NCBI GenBank assembly: GCA_016198905.1
Contig: JACQHR010000006.1
Location: 1-37,128, forward strand
DNA length: 37,128 nt
Direction of reading: 5' to 3'
Source: Candidatus Omnitrophota bacterium
GTDB taxonomy: Bacteria > Omnitrophota > Gorgyraeia > Aquiviventales > Aquiviventaceae
Shown: positions 6,147 to 14,877 of the stretch, one piece after another
Numbering within the stretch: the first letter of the stretch is position 1
Layout: every line of letters begins with the position of its first letter
Program-made: the position numbers and the translations under genes
The notes under the pieces: model-generated
What the model was told of the DNA's origin: nothing
The model's database searches: none
The model's input: the letters and a program-made list of their open reading frames with translations, nothing else

Positions 6147-7483
6147 CGTGGCACTTCCTTGTGCGCTTTCACCGTCAGCCGAATGGGAATCCCCGCCAGC
6201 CGCGAATCGGCATGGAGTTGTTTGAGTAGGAAGTGAAGATAAGGTTCTGGAAGCCGGCCCAGCGGACGCGTGGTCAGCTCAAGACGAGCCGGAGGCCCGA
6301 CCAGCCAGCGGGCCTGCTGCAAAGAAATCACGCGTCCGCGAAACCGCGGCGGCTGATGCCGGCTCCACGCGCGGCGCAGCAACACCATACACTCCGCTTC
6401 TGAAAGCCCGCGCCGCATCGCCTGAGCGACCTGACGCGCCAGGGCGAGGCCGCGCGTCACCTGAAAACCTGTCTTGGCGGAGACCGCCACCACCGGCGCA
6501 AAGGTGACCGACGGCGCTGCGCGATGCATCGCCTCTGTCAGCGCCCGTTCACCGCTCCCCTTGACAAGGTCCCACTTATTCACCACGAGCACAAGGCCCC
6601 GCCCGGCTTCACAGACCTGGGTGAGGATGCGCTGGTCATCGCGCGTCACCCCTTGGGTCGCATCAAGCACGACCAGGGCCACATCACAGCGCGTGATGGC
6701 CTCAACCGTCCGCGCCATCGAAAAGATATCGACCGGATGACGCACTTTGCGCCGGTGCCGCAACCCCGCGGTATCAATCAACCGCACGCGCTCCCCGTGA
6801 CTCTCGAGGATCGTATCGACCACGTCTCGCGTCGTTCCAGGCACCTCGCTGACGATCGCGCGCTCCTCGCGCAGGAGGGCGTTGAGCAAGGAGGATTTGC
6901 CGACGTTCTGGCGCCCGACAATCGCCACCCCCATCGTGGCCGTGTGGCACGCCTCCGCACGTCCATTCCCGGGGCGTTGCGCCCAGGCCAGCAGCTGGTC
7001 GAGCACGTGGTTGATGCCGCGGCCATGCAGCGCAGAAATGGGGATGACGTCGCCGACGCCGAGCCCGAGGAACTCCGGAGCCACCTCCGGCCGATGATCC
7101 GCCTTATTGACCACGATCAGCATCGGCTTGCCGGCCCGCCGCACCCGCTCGAGGATCATCTGATCCGCCGGGAGCAGCCCCTCGATCGCATCGCAGACCA
7201 ACACAATCGCGTCTGCTTCGCGCACCGCCTGCTGGACATGGCGCTGCACGGCGGCGGCCAGCGATCCTTCGGTCTCAAATTCCACGCCGCCCGTATCAAT
7301 CACGGTGAAGCGCGTGCCGTGCCACTCGCAGGTCGCATAGAGCCTATCCCGCGTCGTGCCGCGCAACGTAGAGACCACCGCCGTGCGCGAGCCGATCAGG
7401 CGATTGAACAGCGTGGACTTGCCGACGTTGGGACGTCCGACAAGCACGACGCGCAGGTGATGAGAGTCAACCGGTGTAGTCAT
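6143..7483 (-). CDS. der: Ribosome biogenesis GTPase Der (EngA)
   Basis: 446 residues from the ATG at 7481-7483; the 30 codons upstream in the same frame do not look native. Two tandem GTPase domains: the first with GRPNVGKS (residues 16-23), DTGG and NKAD, the second with GRQNVGKSS, DTAGL and NKWD. A C-terminal KH-like domain follows (from about residue 350). Der is needed for late 50S subunit assembly. It lies 55 nt after pgsA and is translationally coupled to plsY. Confidence 0.96.
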   Translation of the reverse strand: MTTPVDSHHLRVVLVGRPNVGKSTLFNRLIGSRTAVVSTLRGTTRDRLYATCEWHGTRFTVIDTGGVEFETEGSLAAAVQRHVQQAVREADAIVLVCDAIEGLLPADQMILERVRRAGKPMLIVVNKADHRPEVAPEFLGLGVGDVIPISALHGRGINHVLDQLLAWAQRPGNGRAEACHTATMGVAIVGRQNVGKSSLLNALLREERAIVSEVPGTTRDVVDTILESHGERVRLIDTAGLRHRRKVRHPVDIFSMARTVEAITRCDVALVVLDATQGVTRDDQRILTQVCEAGRGLVLVVNKWDLVKGSGERALTEAMHRAAPSVTFAPVVAVSAKTGFQVTRGLALARQVAQAMRRGLSEAECMVLLRRAWSRHQPPRFRGRVISLQQARWLVGPPARLELTTRPLGRLPEPYLHFLLKQLHADSRLAGIPIRLTVKAHKEVPR

Positions 7484-7538
7484 GACGTGGGAACATATCC
7501 GCTGAGAGGGGGCGTCGGGACGCTGTGGTACGGTCTGG

Positions 7539-8084
7539 CTAGCTGACAACGGTGCGCAGGCCCCGGCGCACATAGCCGATGGCCGAGAGTACCGTCAGCA
7601 CCGTCGCGATTCCCAACAGCCATGGCTTCAGCGACCACCCCAGCAGCACGGAGGGAATGACCAGCATTTGGGCCACGGTGGTGCACTTGCCCAGCCAGCT
7701 GGGCCGCACGCTCCAGCGCCCCTGAATCGAAAAAAGCACGAGGGTGCCGGTCACCAATAGCGCGTCTCGGCTGATCACCACCAGATTGAACCACGCCGGG
7801 ATGCGCATGCTCTCGGGAAGGCCGTGAATGGTCGAACAACTGATGAGCGCACTCAAGATCAGCGCTTTGTCCGCGATGGGATCCAGGAGCGTGCCGAATT
7901 CGGTTTGCTGATGGCAGACGCGCGCCAGGAATCCATCGAGCGCGTCCGAGGCAATCGCCACCATAAACAACCCGAGCGAGAGAAACCGGAACCAGTCCCG
8001 ATCAGGATGGTAGTACACGAGCGAGGCCACAAACGCCGGCACCAACAGGATGCGGAAGATCGTCACCTTGTTGGCAAGACTCAT
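7539..8084 (-). CDS. pgsA: CDP-diacylglycerol--glycerol-3-phosphate 3-phosphatidyltransferase
   Basis: 181 residues from the ATG at 8082-8084 (MSLANKVTIFRILLVPAF), the typical PgsA start and length. The CDP-alcohol phosphotransferase signature is complete: SDALDGFLAR, 8 residues, G, 3 residues, D, 3 residues, D (DPIADK). It makes phosphatidylglycerol phosphate at the inner membrane. The same frame extends upstream to a GTG at 8184-8186, adding 34 residues (including LLPPEVKPQRG) that do not resemble the family and include a palindrome. The ATG is therefore preferred, although the hairpin abuts it and could mask ribosome binding. Confidence 0.93.
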   Translation of the reverse strand: MSLANKVTIFRILLVPAFVASLVYYHPDRDWFRFLSLGLFMVAIASDALDGFLARVCHQQTEFGTLLDPIADKALILSALISCSTIHGLPESMRIPAWFNLVVISRDALLVTGTLVLFSIQGRWSVRPSWLGKCTTVAQMLVIPSVLLGWSLKPWLLGIATVLTVLSAIGYVRRGLRTVVS

Positions 8085-8112
8085 CCCCCGCTGAGGTTTG
8101 ACCTCAGGGGGG
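8085..8112. repeat. Palindrome abutting the pgsA start codon
   Basis: CCCCCGCTGAGGT (8085-8097) and ACCTCAGGGGGG (8101-8112) form a strong inverted repeat with a 3-nt loop and one unpaired base. It ends exactly at the ATG of pgsA. It would fold in the mRNA over the ribosome binding region. The 100-bp stretch from here to the upstream lipoprotein stop may be an insertion (see findings). Confidence 0.7.
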
Positions 8113-8189
8113 AGGAGTGTCTCGTGCGGCACCCCGCGCGTGACACCGTTGGGTGCCTGAACCGTCGTCGGGGAAATGGGACTCACCCC

Positions 8190-8573
8190 TTACTCTTTCA
8201 CGCGCAGCTCAACCCCGTGGATTGGGCAGTACTTGATATCCTCGCTGTAGAGCTCGCCACCAACCGGGCAGAATTTGGTTTTGTTGGTCGCGACGGGAGT
8301 GGATTGCTGCTGAACCTTCTGATCTTTCTCTTCCATGGCATGCCCGATCAGGCCTCCACCCAGCGCCCCTAACCCGGCGCCGATGGCGGTCCCTGCTCCG
8401 GCGTGACCATCCCCCGCTTGATTCCCCAGAATGGCACCCGTACCGGCGCCGAGCAACCCACCAAGCACCGCCCCTTGGGTCGTCTTGGACTGGGCGGCCG
8501 TGCCCATGCTCTCACAGCCCGTGGCGGCAACCGCCAACGCGATCACTCCGGCAATCATCACCGATTTGGTCAT
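8190..8573 (-). CDS. Glycine-zipper lipoprotein
   Basis: 127 residues from the ATG at 8571-8573, preceded by AGGAGGGG. A lipoprotein signal peptide (MTKSVMIAGVIALAVAATGC) places Cys20 as the lipidated residue. A glycine-zipper region follows (about residues 34-76, GAVLGGLLGAGTGAILGNQAG... GAGLGALGGGLIG), as in YMGG/OmpA-associated lipoproteins that insert in membranes. After a polar linker the C terminus has FCPVGGELYS and KYCPIHGVEL, a pair of Cys-Pro motifs with a His that could bind metal or form a disulfide. Function unknown; an outer-membrane or envelope role is inferred. It has its own strong promoter. Confidence 0.85.
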   Translation of the reverse strand: MTKSVMIAGVIALAVAATGCESMGTAAQSKTTQGAVLGGLLGAGTGAILGNQAGDGHAGAGTAIGAGLGALGGGLIGHAMEEKDQKVQQQSTPVATNKTKFCPVGGELYSEDIKYCPIHGVELRVKE

Positions 8574-8604
8574 CTGTCCCCTCCTGTTGGTTACGAACCG
8601 CATT

Positions 8605-8633
8605 ACTCTAGCATGAAGCCGTACCCCACGCAA
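8605..8633 (-). promoter_or_regulatory. Promoter of the glycine-zipper lipoprotein gene
   Basis: On the minus strand: -35 TTGCGT (8628-8633), 17-bp spacer, extended -10 TGC-TAGAGT (-10 hexamer 8605-8610). It gives a leader of about 25 nt with a good Shine-Dalgarno sequence. It lies in the 80-bp gap after lepB. Confidence 0.7.
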
Positions 8634-8653
8634 CTCACGCCCCCCTATTGCCG

Positions 8654-9271
8654 CTAGTGGAGCAGTCGCCAGCGGCGGATCGGCCAGAAGATGACTTCCG
8701 CTTCCCCGATCACCAGCGGCTTCGGCACAAATCCCCACCATCGGCTGTCGTGCGAGGAGCCGGAGTTATCGCCGAGCACGAAGTACGACCCTTCCGGCAC
8801 CGTGATCGCCTGATGCGCTTGCCCGAATGGACCTTGGTTGTAGTAGTGATTATCCCGAAACATCACCGGGTCGTTGAGGAGCTGGCCGTTGACCAGCAGA
8901 CGACCGTCACGAATCTCCACACGATCGCCCCCCACCGCCACGAGACGCTTGATAAAGGGTCGGCCGGTGCGAAACGGGCTCGCCAGGCGATCCGTCCATG
9001 ACAGGCTGCCGTCCAAGACACCAACGAGGCGCTCATGCAGCGGCCGGTACTCCTTCGGATAATAGAACACCACGATATCGCCGCGGTGCGGCGCGCGGAC
9101 ATGGTACAGGAACTTGTTGACCAGGATCCGATCGCCCTCGAGCAAGGTGGGGTGCATGGATCCTGACGGAATCCGAAAGGGCGCCATGATGAAGGTGCGG
9201 ATCAGCAACGCCAGGGCCACCGCCCAGAGGAACGACTCGACGTTGTCTCGCCACGCGGACCGCGCCGGCAT
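8654..9271 (-). CDS. lepB: Signal peptidase I
   Basis: 205 residues. LepB cleaves signal peptides of exported proteins on the periplasmic face of the inner membrane. The N-terminal helix (about residues 13-30) is followed by PSGSMHPTL with catalytic Ser38, and the general-base Lys108 lies in FIKRLVAVGGD. The box-E motif GDNSGSSHDSRWWGFV is near the C terminus. A single transmembrane helix is typical of the shorter bacterial forms. The ATG directly follows the TAA of lepA, a common bacterial pairing. Confidence 0.95.
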   Translation of the reverse strand: MPARSAWRDNVESFLWAVALALLIRTFIMAPFRIPSGSMHPTLLEGDRILVNKFLYHVRAPHRGDIVVFYYPKEYRPLHERLVGVLDGSLSWTDRLASPFRTGRPFIKRLVAVGGDRVEIRDGRLLVNGQLLNDPVMFRDNHYYNQGPFGQAHQAITVPEGSYFVLGDNSGSSHDSRWWGFVPKPLVIGEAEVIFWPIRRWRLLH

Positions 9272-11065
9272 TTAGATTTTCAACACCGCGAGAAACGCTT
9301 CTTGAGGAATCTCGACGTTGCCAAACTGCTTCATGCGTTTCTTCCCTTCCCGTTGTTTCTCCCATAACTTGCGCTTGCGCGTGATGTCCCCGCCGTAGCA
9401 CTTGCCGGTGACGTTCTTCGCCATCGGCCGCACGCTCTCGCGCGCAATCACGTGGCTGCCGACTGCGGCTTGGATCACGACTTCGAAGAGCTGGCGCGGG
9501 ATGAGCGTTTTGAGGCGCTCGACGAGCGCTTTGCCCTTGTCATACGCGTGCTCCTTGGCGACGACCGAGGAGAGCGGCTCGCAGATGCGTCCATTGAGCA
9601 GAATGTCCAGCCGCGCCAGCTGCGCCGGCCGGTAGCCGATGAGCTCGTAGTCGAACGAGCCGTAGCCGCGCGTGAGCGATTTGAGCCGATCATAGAAGTC
9701 GATGAGGATCTCGCTCAGCGGCATCTCATAGAGCAGCTTCGCGCGCGTCTCGCTGAGGTACTCCGTCGAGCGATACACCCCGCGCTTCTGCATCGCCAAA
9801 TCCATCAGCGCACCGAGCGTGTCGGCAGGACAGAGGATGACCGCGTTGACGTAGGGCTCGGCGACGCTCTCGATGGACCCCGGAGGCGGCAGATCGTGCG
9901 GGCGATGGATTTCGAGCAGCTGCCCGCCGTGCTTCGTCACCTGAAAGACGACGCTTGGCGTCGTCAGCACAAGATCGACCCCGTACTCGCGCTCGAGCCG
10001 CTCCTGAACGATCTCCATGTGCAAGAGGCCGAGAAAGCCGCAGCGAAACCCCTGCCCCAACGCATCCGATTGCTCGGGCTCAAACTGAAACGCCGCGTCC
10101 GTGAGCGCGAACTTCTCCATGGCCGCGCGCAATGTGGTGAGCTCCTGCGCGCTCGCCGGGTAGATGCCGGCAAACACCATGGGCTTGAGCCGTTTGAATC
10201 CCGGCAGGGGTGCCGCGGCCGGCCGCGCGGTCTCGGTCACCGTATCGCCGGACATCACGTCGTGGGGATGCCGAATGTTCGCCGCGAAATAGCCGACGTC
10301 GCCGGCGCGCAATTCCTGGATGGGCTCCGGCAGCGGCGCTAAGATGCCGAGCTCCTGCACCTCAAACCGCTTCTGGTTGCCCATGAGGGTCACCGACATC
10401 TTGGGTTTGAGCACCCCGTCGATCAGGCGGACAAACACGAGGACGCCTTTGTAGGAGTCATAGCTCGAATCGAAGATAAGGCACGTGAGCGGATCGCTCG
10501 CGCTGCCGCGAGGCGGGGGCACCTCATGCACGATGCGCTCGAGGAGCTCATCAACCCCGAGCCCTTCCTTGGCGCTGGCATGGGTGATCGTCACATCGTC
10601 GCGCCCAAGCAAGTGGTGGATCTCTTCGGTGACGCGTCCCGGCTGGGCATTGGGCAAGTCGATTTTGTTGATGACCGGCAGCACCGTCAGCCCCTTGTCC
10701 TTGGCGAGCTGGTAGTTGGCCACCGTCTGCGCCTCCACGCCTTGCGCCGCATCGACGACGAGCACGGTGCCTTCGCACGCCTGCAGGCTCTTGGTCACCT
10801 CGAAGGAAAAGTCCACGTGGCCGGGCGTATCGATCAGATTCAAAATGTAGGCCTGCCCGTCCTTCGCCTGATAGTGCAGCCGCACGTACGAGGCTTTGAT
10901 GGTGATGCCGCGCTCGCGCTCGAGGTCCATGTCGTCGAGCAGCTGCGCGCGGAACTTGCGCTCCTCCACCGCCCCGGTCGTTTGCAGCAGCCGGTCCGCG
11001 AGCGTGGACTTTCCGTGGTCGATATGGGCCACGATGCAAAAGTTGCGGATGTGCCGTGCGTCCAT
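9272..11065 (-). CDS. lepA: Elongation factor 4 (LepA)
   Basis: 597 residues from the ATG at 11063-11065 (MDARHIRNFCIVAHIDHGKST), the standard length. The GTPase domain has AHIDHGKST, DTPGHVDF and NKIDLP. The EF-G-like domains II, III and V follow, and the LepA-specific C-terminal domain ends in KRMKQFGNVEIPQEAFLAVLK. LepA is a ribosome-associated GTPase affecting initiation and back-translocation. Its start overlaps the phosphohexomutase stop by one base (TGATG). A longer open frame upstream overlaps that gene in another frame and is not coding. Confidence 0.97.
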   Translation of the reverse strand: MDARHIRNFCIVAHIDHGKSTLADRLLQTTGAVEERKFRAQLLDDMDLERERGITIKASYVRLHYQAKDGQAYILNLIDTPGHVDFSFEVTKSLQACEGTVLVVDAAQGVEAQTVANYQLAKDKGLTVLPVINKIDLPNAQPGRVTEEIHHLLGRDDVTITHASAKEGLGVDELLERIVHEVPPPRGSASDPLTCLIFDSSYDSYKGVLVFVRLIDGVLKPKMSVTLMGNQKRFEVQELGILAPLPEPIQELRAGDVGYFAANIRHPHDVMSGDTVTETARPAAAPLPGFKRLKPMVFAGIYPASAQELTTLRAAMEKFALTDAAFQFEPEQSDALGQGFRCGFLGLLHMEIVQERLEREYGVDLVLTTPSVVFQVTKHGGQLLEIHRPHDLPPPGSIESVAEPYVNAVILCPADTLGALMDLAMQKRGVYRSTEYLSETRAKLLYEMPLSEILIDFYDRLKSLTRGYGSFDYELIGYRPAQLARLDILLNGRICEPLSSVVAKEHAYDKGKALVERLKTLIPRQLFEVVIQAAVGSHVIARESVRPMAKNVTGKCYGGDITRKRKLWEKQREGKKRMKQFGNVEIPQEAFLAVLKI

Positions 11066-12468
11066 CAGTCGATGAGGTGAACCCCGAACTCCAGCAGGCG
11101 ATTCAATCGGCTTTTCTGCGGTGTTTCGGCGTAGACGCGCACGATGGGCTCGGTGCCCGAGCGGCGAAAGAGCAACCAGCTTTCGTCTTTGCCGATCAGC
11201 TTCACCCCATCGAGCGTGTTCACGCTGACGACGGGAACGCCCGCCATGACCTCGGGTGTGGCGGTGCGCAGCCGCGTAAACAACGCCTCCACCTGCGCCA
11301 TCTTCAGGTGGAGGTCCCGCCGGCCGTACCACCAGCAGCCGAAGTCTCGCTGGAGCTCGCGCATGACCGCCGAGAGCTTCTGCTTGCGCATCGCCAGCGC
11401 CTCCAACACGAGCAGCCCGTTGACGATGCCGTCTCGCTCCGGCAGATAGCCCTTCACACCGATCCCGCCGGACTCTTCCCCGCCGATGAGAATATTGTCG
11501 GTCAGCATGAGTTTCGCCACGTGCTTGAATCCCACCGGCACTTCGATCAGTCGTAGGCCGAGGGCCTCGGCCACGCGGTTGATCATCATCGTATTGGAGA
11601 CGGTCTTGACGACGGCTCCCGTCGCGTTGCGCGTCTTCACCAGATGCATGAGCAGGATGCACATCACCTGCCCGGGATTGAGCCACGTGCCGTCCGGTCC
11701 GACGATGCCCAAACGATCCGCATCACCGTCATTCGCGATCCCTAAGTCCGCTCGGCGGCGGCGTACCGTCGTCGTCAGTTCCTTCAGATGCGACGCGATC
11801 GGCTCCGGCGCCTGGCCGCCGAAGAGCGGATCCGGATCAGGATGCAGCGTGTCGATCCGACAGCGACCGCCTGCGAGCACGCCTTCGATGATGCGCCCGC
11901 CTGCGCCATGCATCGAATCAACGATGACGCGAGATGACGAGCGCTTGATCGCCGGGACATGAATGAAGGATCGAATGCCTTTGAGAAATAGCGGCAGCAT
12001 GCTGACGGGTGTGACGGCTCGACTCTTCAACGCCTCATCAAACACCACGCGTTTCACCGAGGAGCCTCCGATGCGGCTCTCAATCGACGCGACCGTCTCC
12101 GACGTGGCCGAGCCGCCGTAGGCTTCCTTCACCTTGATCCCGTTGTAGATGCCCGGATTGTGGCTGGCGGTGATCATGATGCCGGCCGGCAATCGGCGAT
12201 CGACGACGTAACGGCTCACCGCGCAGGTCGGCACCATACGATCGGTCAGCACGCTGTGAATGCCGTTGCCCGCGAGCACCTCGCAGACCGCGCGCGCGAA
12301 ATAGTCGGAGAGAAACCGCGTGTCATGACCGACGGCCAGCGTGATCGGCTCTGCGGCCTGCGTCTTCATGTGCTCCGCAATCGCCTGGGTGACGATCCGC
12401 ACGTTGTCCGCCGTGAATTCTTCGGCGATGACCGCGCGCCACCCTTCGGTCCCGAACTTGATGCTCAT
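11065..12468 (-). CDS. Alpha-D-phosphohexomutase (phosphoglucomutase/phosphomannomutase family)
   Basis: 467 residues with all four family signatures: phosphoserine loop TASHNP (Ser102), metal-binding GDADRLG, sugar-specificity loop GGEESGG, and phosphate-binding RRSGTEPIVRVY near the C terminus. The GEESGG form fits both phosphoglucomutase and phosphomannomutase activity, so the substrate is not fixed. A mannose-1-phosphate guanylyltransferase homologue lies about 2.4 kb upstream in the same direction, which would fit mannose-1-phosphate supply for surface polysaccharide. Three nt separate it from rpe. Confidence 0.9.
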   Translation of the reverse strand: MSIKFGTEGWRAVIAEEFTADNVRIVTQAIAEHMKTQAAEPITLAVGHDTRFLSDYFARAVCEVLAGNGIHSVLTDRMVPTCAVSRYVVDRRLPAGIMITASHNPGIYNGIKVKEAYGGSATSETVASIESRIGGSSVKRVVFDEALKSRAVTPVSMLPLFLKGIRSFIHVPAIKRSSSRVIVDSMHGAGGRIIEGVLAGGRCRIDTLHPDPDPLFGGQAPEPIASHLKELTTTVRRRRADLGIANDGDADRLGIVGPDGTWLNPGQVMCILLMHLVKTRNATGAVVKTVSNTMMINRVAEALGLRLIEVPVGFKHVAKLMLTDNILIGGEESGGIGVKGYLPERDGIVNGLLVLEALAMRKQKLSAVMRELQRDFGCWWYGRRDLHLKMAQVEALFTRLRTATPEVMAGVPVVSVNTLDGVKLIGKDESWLLFRRSGTEPIVRVYAETPQKSRLNRLLEFGVHLID

Positions 12469-12471
12469 CTC

Positions 12472-13134
12472 TTATGATCCTCGTAAGGACCGGATCGCAT
12501 CTCGATACGATGTCGACCGGAAGACGTACGTTCCGGCGACGAGCACGTTCGCGCCGGCCTCACGGCACAATGCCCCGGTTTGCGCATTGATGCCGCCGTC
12601 GACGGCCAGATGCCCGCCGAATCCACTGCTGCGCACCTGTCGAACTTTCGGCACGACCTCCGGCATGAACGCCTGGCCGCCAAAGCCGGGCTCCACCGTC
12701 ATCACTAACATCAGATCAACGGCCTTGAGGAACGGTGTCAGCGCATCGGCCGTTGTGCGCGGCCGCACGGAGAGCCCTGGCCGCGCGCCGGCCTTGCGAA
12801 TGTCGTCAAGTGTCTTGTGCACGAGTGCTTCGGTGCGCAGTCCCGGCGCTTCGACATGCACCGTCAGGTAGTGCGCGCCCGCGTCGACGAATGGCTTCAC
12901 GTAGTGCTCAGGGTGATTGAGCATGAGGTGCACATCGAGCGGAATGCGGCTCGCCCGACGAATCGCCTCGACGATCACCGGCCCTATAGTCAAATTCGGC
13001 ACGAAATGGCCGTCCATAACGTCCACATGCAGCCAGTCAGCTCCGGCCTCTTCGACCTGTTTGATCTCCTCGGCAAGATGTCCGAAGTCGCAGGCCAGCA
13101 GGCTCGGAGCCACGAGAATCGGCTGGGCGCTCAT
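12472..13134 (-). CDS. rpe: Ribulose-phosphate 3-epimerase
   Basis: 220 residues from the ATG at 13132-13134 (MSAQPILVAPSLLACDF). It interconverts ribulose-5-phosphate and xylulose-5-phosphate in the pentose phosphate pathway. TIM-barrel landmarks are ACDFGHL, HVDVMDGHFVPN (metal His and Asp), DVHLMLNHPEHYV, TVEPGFGGQ and VDGGIN. The ATG overlaps the stop of the M16 peptidase gene as ATGA, which supports this start over one eight codons upstream. Confidence 0.96.
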   Translation of the reverse strand: MSAQPILVAPSLLACDFGHLAEEIKQVEEAGADWLHVDVMDGHFVPNLTIGPVIVEAIRRASRIPLDVHLMLNHPEHYVKPFVDAGAHYLTVHVEAPGLRTEALVHKTLDDIRKAGARPGLSVRPRTTADALTPFLKAVDLMLVMTVEPGFGGQAFMPEVVPKVRQVRSSGFGGHLAVDGGINAQTGALCREAGANVLVAGTYVFRSTSYRDAIRSLRGS

Positions 13135-14444
13135 GCGACGGTTCCGTTGACGCGACACGCGCTGTGCAGTTGAGCTGTTTCCACTTCGGCGATCGGTCCG
13201 ATGGCGACGAGGTGCATCTTCGGCGTCACGAAGAGCTGCCGCGCCACGCGTTGAATGTCCCGCGCCGTCACGTTGGCGAGGTGCGAGAGCAGCAGATCCG
13301 GCTTCGCGATCCGCCCGACCGTCACCGCTTGCTCCCCGATCCAGAGCATGTGGTCCATCGTATCCTCGAGCCCCATGACGAGCTGTCCGGCGTAATAGTC
13401 CTTGGCCCGACGCAGCTCGGCGCGGGCAATCGGCGTCTGCCGGATGCGGCTCATCTCCCTGAAGATGGTCTGCACCGTCGCCATGAGCTTGCCCGTGTCG
13501 CAGCCTGCGTAGATGACGAACGCCCCGGTGTCGTGGAAGCGTTTGATGTGCGTGCCGATTTCATAGACGAGGCCGCGCTTTTCGCGCACTTCGCGAAACA
13601 ATCGCGAGGACATGTTGGCGCCGAGCAAGACATGGAGCAGTTCCAGCGCAAACCGGTCCGGGTGGGTGCGCGGCATCGCATACGTGCCGATGCACACATG
13701 CGCCTGCTCGGTCGGCTTCTTCCACACGCGCACCTGCGGTCCTCGACGGGGCCTGGGGGCTCTGGCAAACTGCGGCGGCCGCATCCCGCGCATGCCGCCA
13801 AGGGCTGCTCGCACCTGGCGCGTGACGGCCTCCCCCTCGAACGCGCCGGCGCATGAAACGAGGACGTTGCGCGGCTGGTACATCGCCCGCCAATACCGCA
13901 CGATGTCCTCACGCGTGATGCGCCGGACTGTGTCGATCGTCCCGGAGAGCAGCGTGCCCAGCGGATGCTCGGGCCACAAGAGTTGGCTGAACAAGTCGTG
14001 GACGATCTGGCCGGGCGCGTCCTCGTACATCCGGATCTCTTCGAGAATCACCTCGCGCTCCTTCTCGATGTCCTGCGGCAAGAAGCTGGGATTGCGGATC
14101 ATATCCGCGAGGACGTCGACGGCGCGCCGGGCATGGCGGCGCGGCACTTTCGCCATGTAGCAGGTGAACTCTTCGGCCGTAAACCCGTTCAGCGAGCCGC
14201 CGACACCCTCCACCTGCTGTTTGAGCTGTTCGCAGGAGCGACGGCGTGTGCCCTTAAAGAGCAGATGTTCAAGAAAGTGCGAGATCCCGGCGCGCTCAGC
14301 CGACTCGTAGCGTCCGCCCGCGCGCACCCACATCCCGACGGCCACGGAGGCGGCCTGCGGCATCGGGTGCAGCACGAGCCCCAACCCGTTCTTCAGGGTC
14401 GTGACGTGATACGGAGATTTAGTTCGTGCGGTTGCGCTGTGCAT
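13131..14444 (-). CDS. M16 family zinc peptidase (processing-peptidase-like)
   Basis: 437 residues. The inverted zinc motif HFLEH (residues 56-60) and the downstream Glu (EEFTCYMAKV region) mark an active M16B peptidase. The second half is the catalytically inactive M16 domain that completes the clamshell fold. Bacterial relatives such as YmxG/PqqL-like enzymes degrade peptides; the substrate here is unknown. There is no obvious signal peptide. Its start overlaps ruvX by 26 nt and its stop overlaps rpe as ATGA. Confidence 0.92.
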   Translation of the reverse strand: MHSATARTKSPYHVTTLKNGLGLVLHPMPQAASVAVGMWVRAGGRYESAERAGISHFLEHLLFKGTRRRSCEQLKQQVEGVGGSLNGFTAEEFTCYMAKVPRRHARRAVDVLADMIRNPSFLPQDIEKEREVILEEIRMYEDAPGQIVHDLFSQLLWPEHPLGTLLSGTIDTVRRITREDIVRYWRAMYQPRNVLVSCAGAFEGEAVTRQVRAALGGMRGMRPPQFARAPRPRRGPQVRVWKKPTEQAHVCIGTYAMPRTHPDRFALELLHVLLGANMSSRLFREVREKRGLVYEIGTHIKRFHDTGAFVIYAGCDTGKLMATVQTIFREMSRIRQTPIARAELRRAKDYYAGQLVMGLEDTMDHMLWIGEQAVTVGRIAKPDLLLSHLANVTARDIQRVARQLFVTPKMHLVAIGPIAEVETAQLHSACRVNGTVA

Positions 14445-14841
14445 CGAGGTAGTGTTGCAAAATAAGCTGGGCGGCGACTTGATCGATCACCTGCTTGCGT
14501 TTGCGACGGGAGGCGCCGGTTTCGATGAGGGCGCGCTCGCCCTGCACCGTCGTCAGGCGCTCATCCACGCAGTCGACCGGCACGGAGAGCCGACGACGCA
14601 GCTGTTGGGCAAAGGCCAGGACTTTCTTCGCCTGCGGTCCTTGAGCGCCGGCCATCGTCAGCGGAAGCCCCACGATCACGCGAGCGACCTGGTGTTCCGC
14701 CACCAGCGCTTCCACGGCCGCGACATCGCTGGCCGCACCCGTGCGCTCCAAGACACGCAAGCGCTGCGCGGTCAGCCCTAACGCGTCGCTGAGGGCGATC
14801 CCGACACGCCGATCGCCTACATCTAATCCGAGAATCCTCAT
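14419..14841 (-). CDS. ruvX: Pre-16S rRNA nuclease / Holliday-junction-resolvase-like RuvX (YqgF)
   Basis: 140 residues from the ATG at 14839-14841 (MRILGLDVGDRRVGIALSDALG); an in-frame ATG 9 codons earlier (14866-14868) is an alternative. RNase H-like fold motifs are visible: LGLDVGDRRVG, VGLPLTMAG, VDCVDERLTT and a conserved C-terminal helix with IDQVAAQLILQHYLD. YqgF processes the 5' end of 16S rRNA. It overlaps the M16 gene start by 26 nt and follows the manC-like gene by 36 nt. Confidence 0.92.
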   Translation of the reverse strand: MRILGLDVGDRRVGIALSDALGLTAQRLRVLERTGAASDVAAVEALVAEHQVARVIVGLPLTMAGAQGPQAKKVLAFAQQLRRRLSVPVDCVDERLTTVQGERALIETGASRRKRKQVIDQVAAQLILQHYLDAQRNRTN

Positions 14842-14877
14842 CGCGTTCACATCCTGCTCCAGGTCCATTGGCTGAGG

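Noticed and set aside
9452-10342. 296-codon plus-strand open frame opposite lepA
   Set aside because: Antisense shadow of a conserved GTPase.
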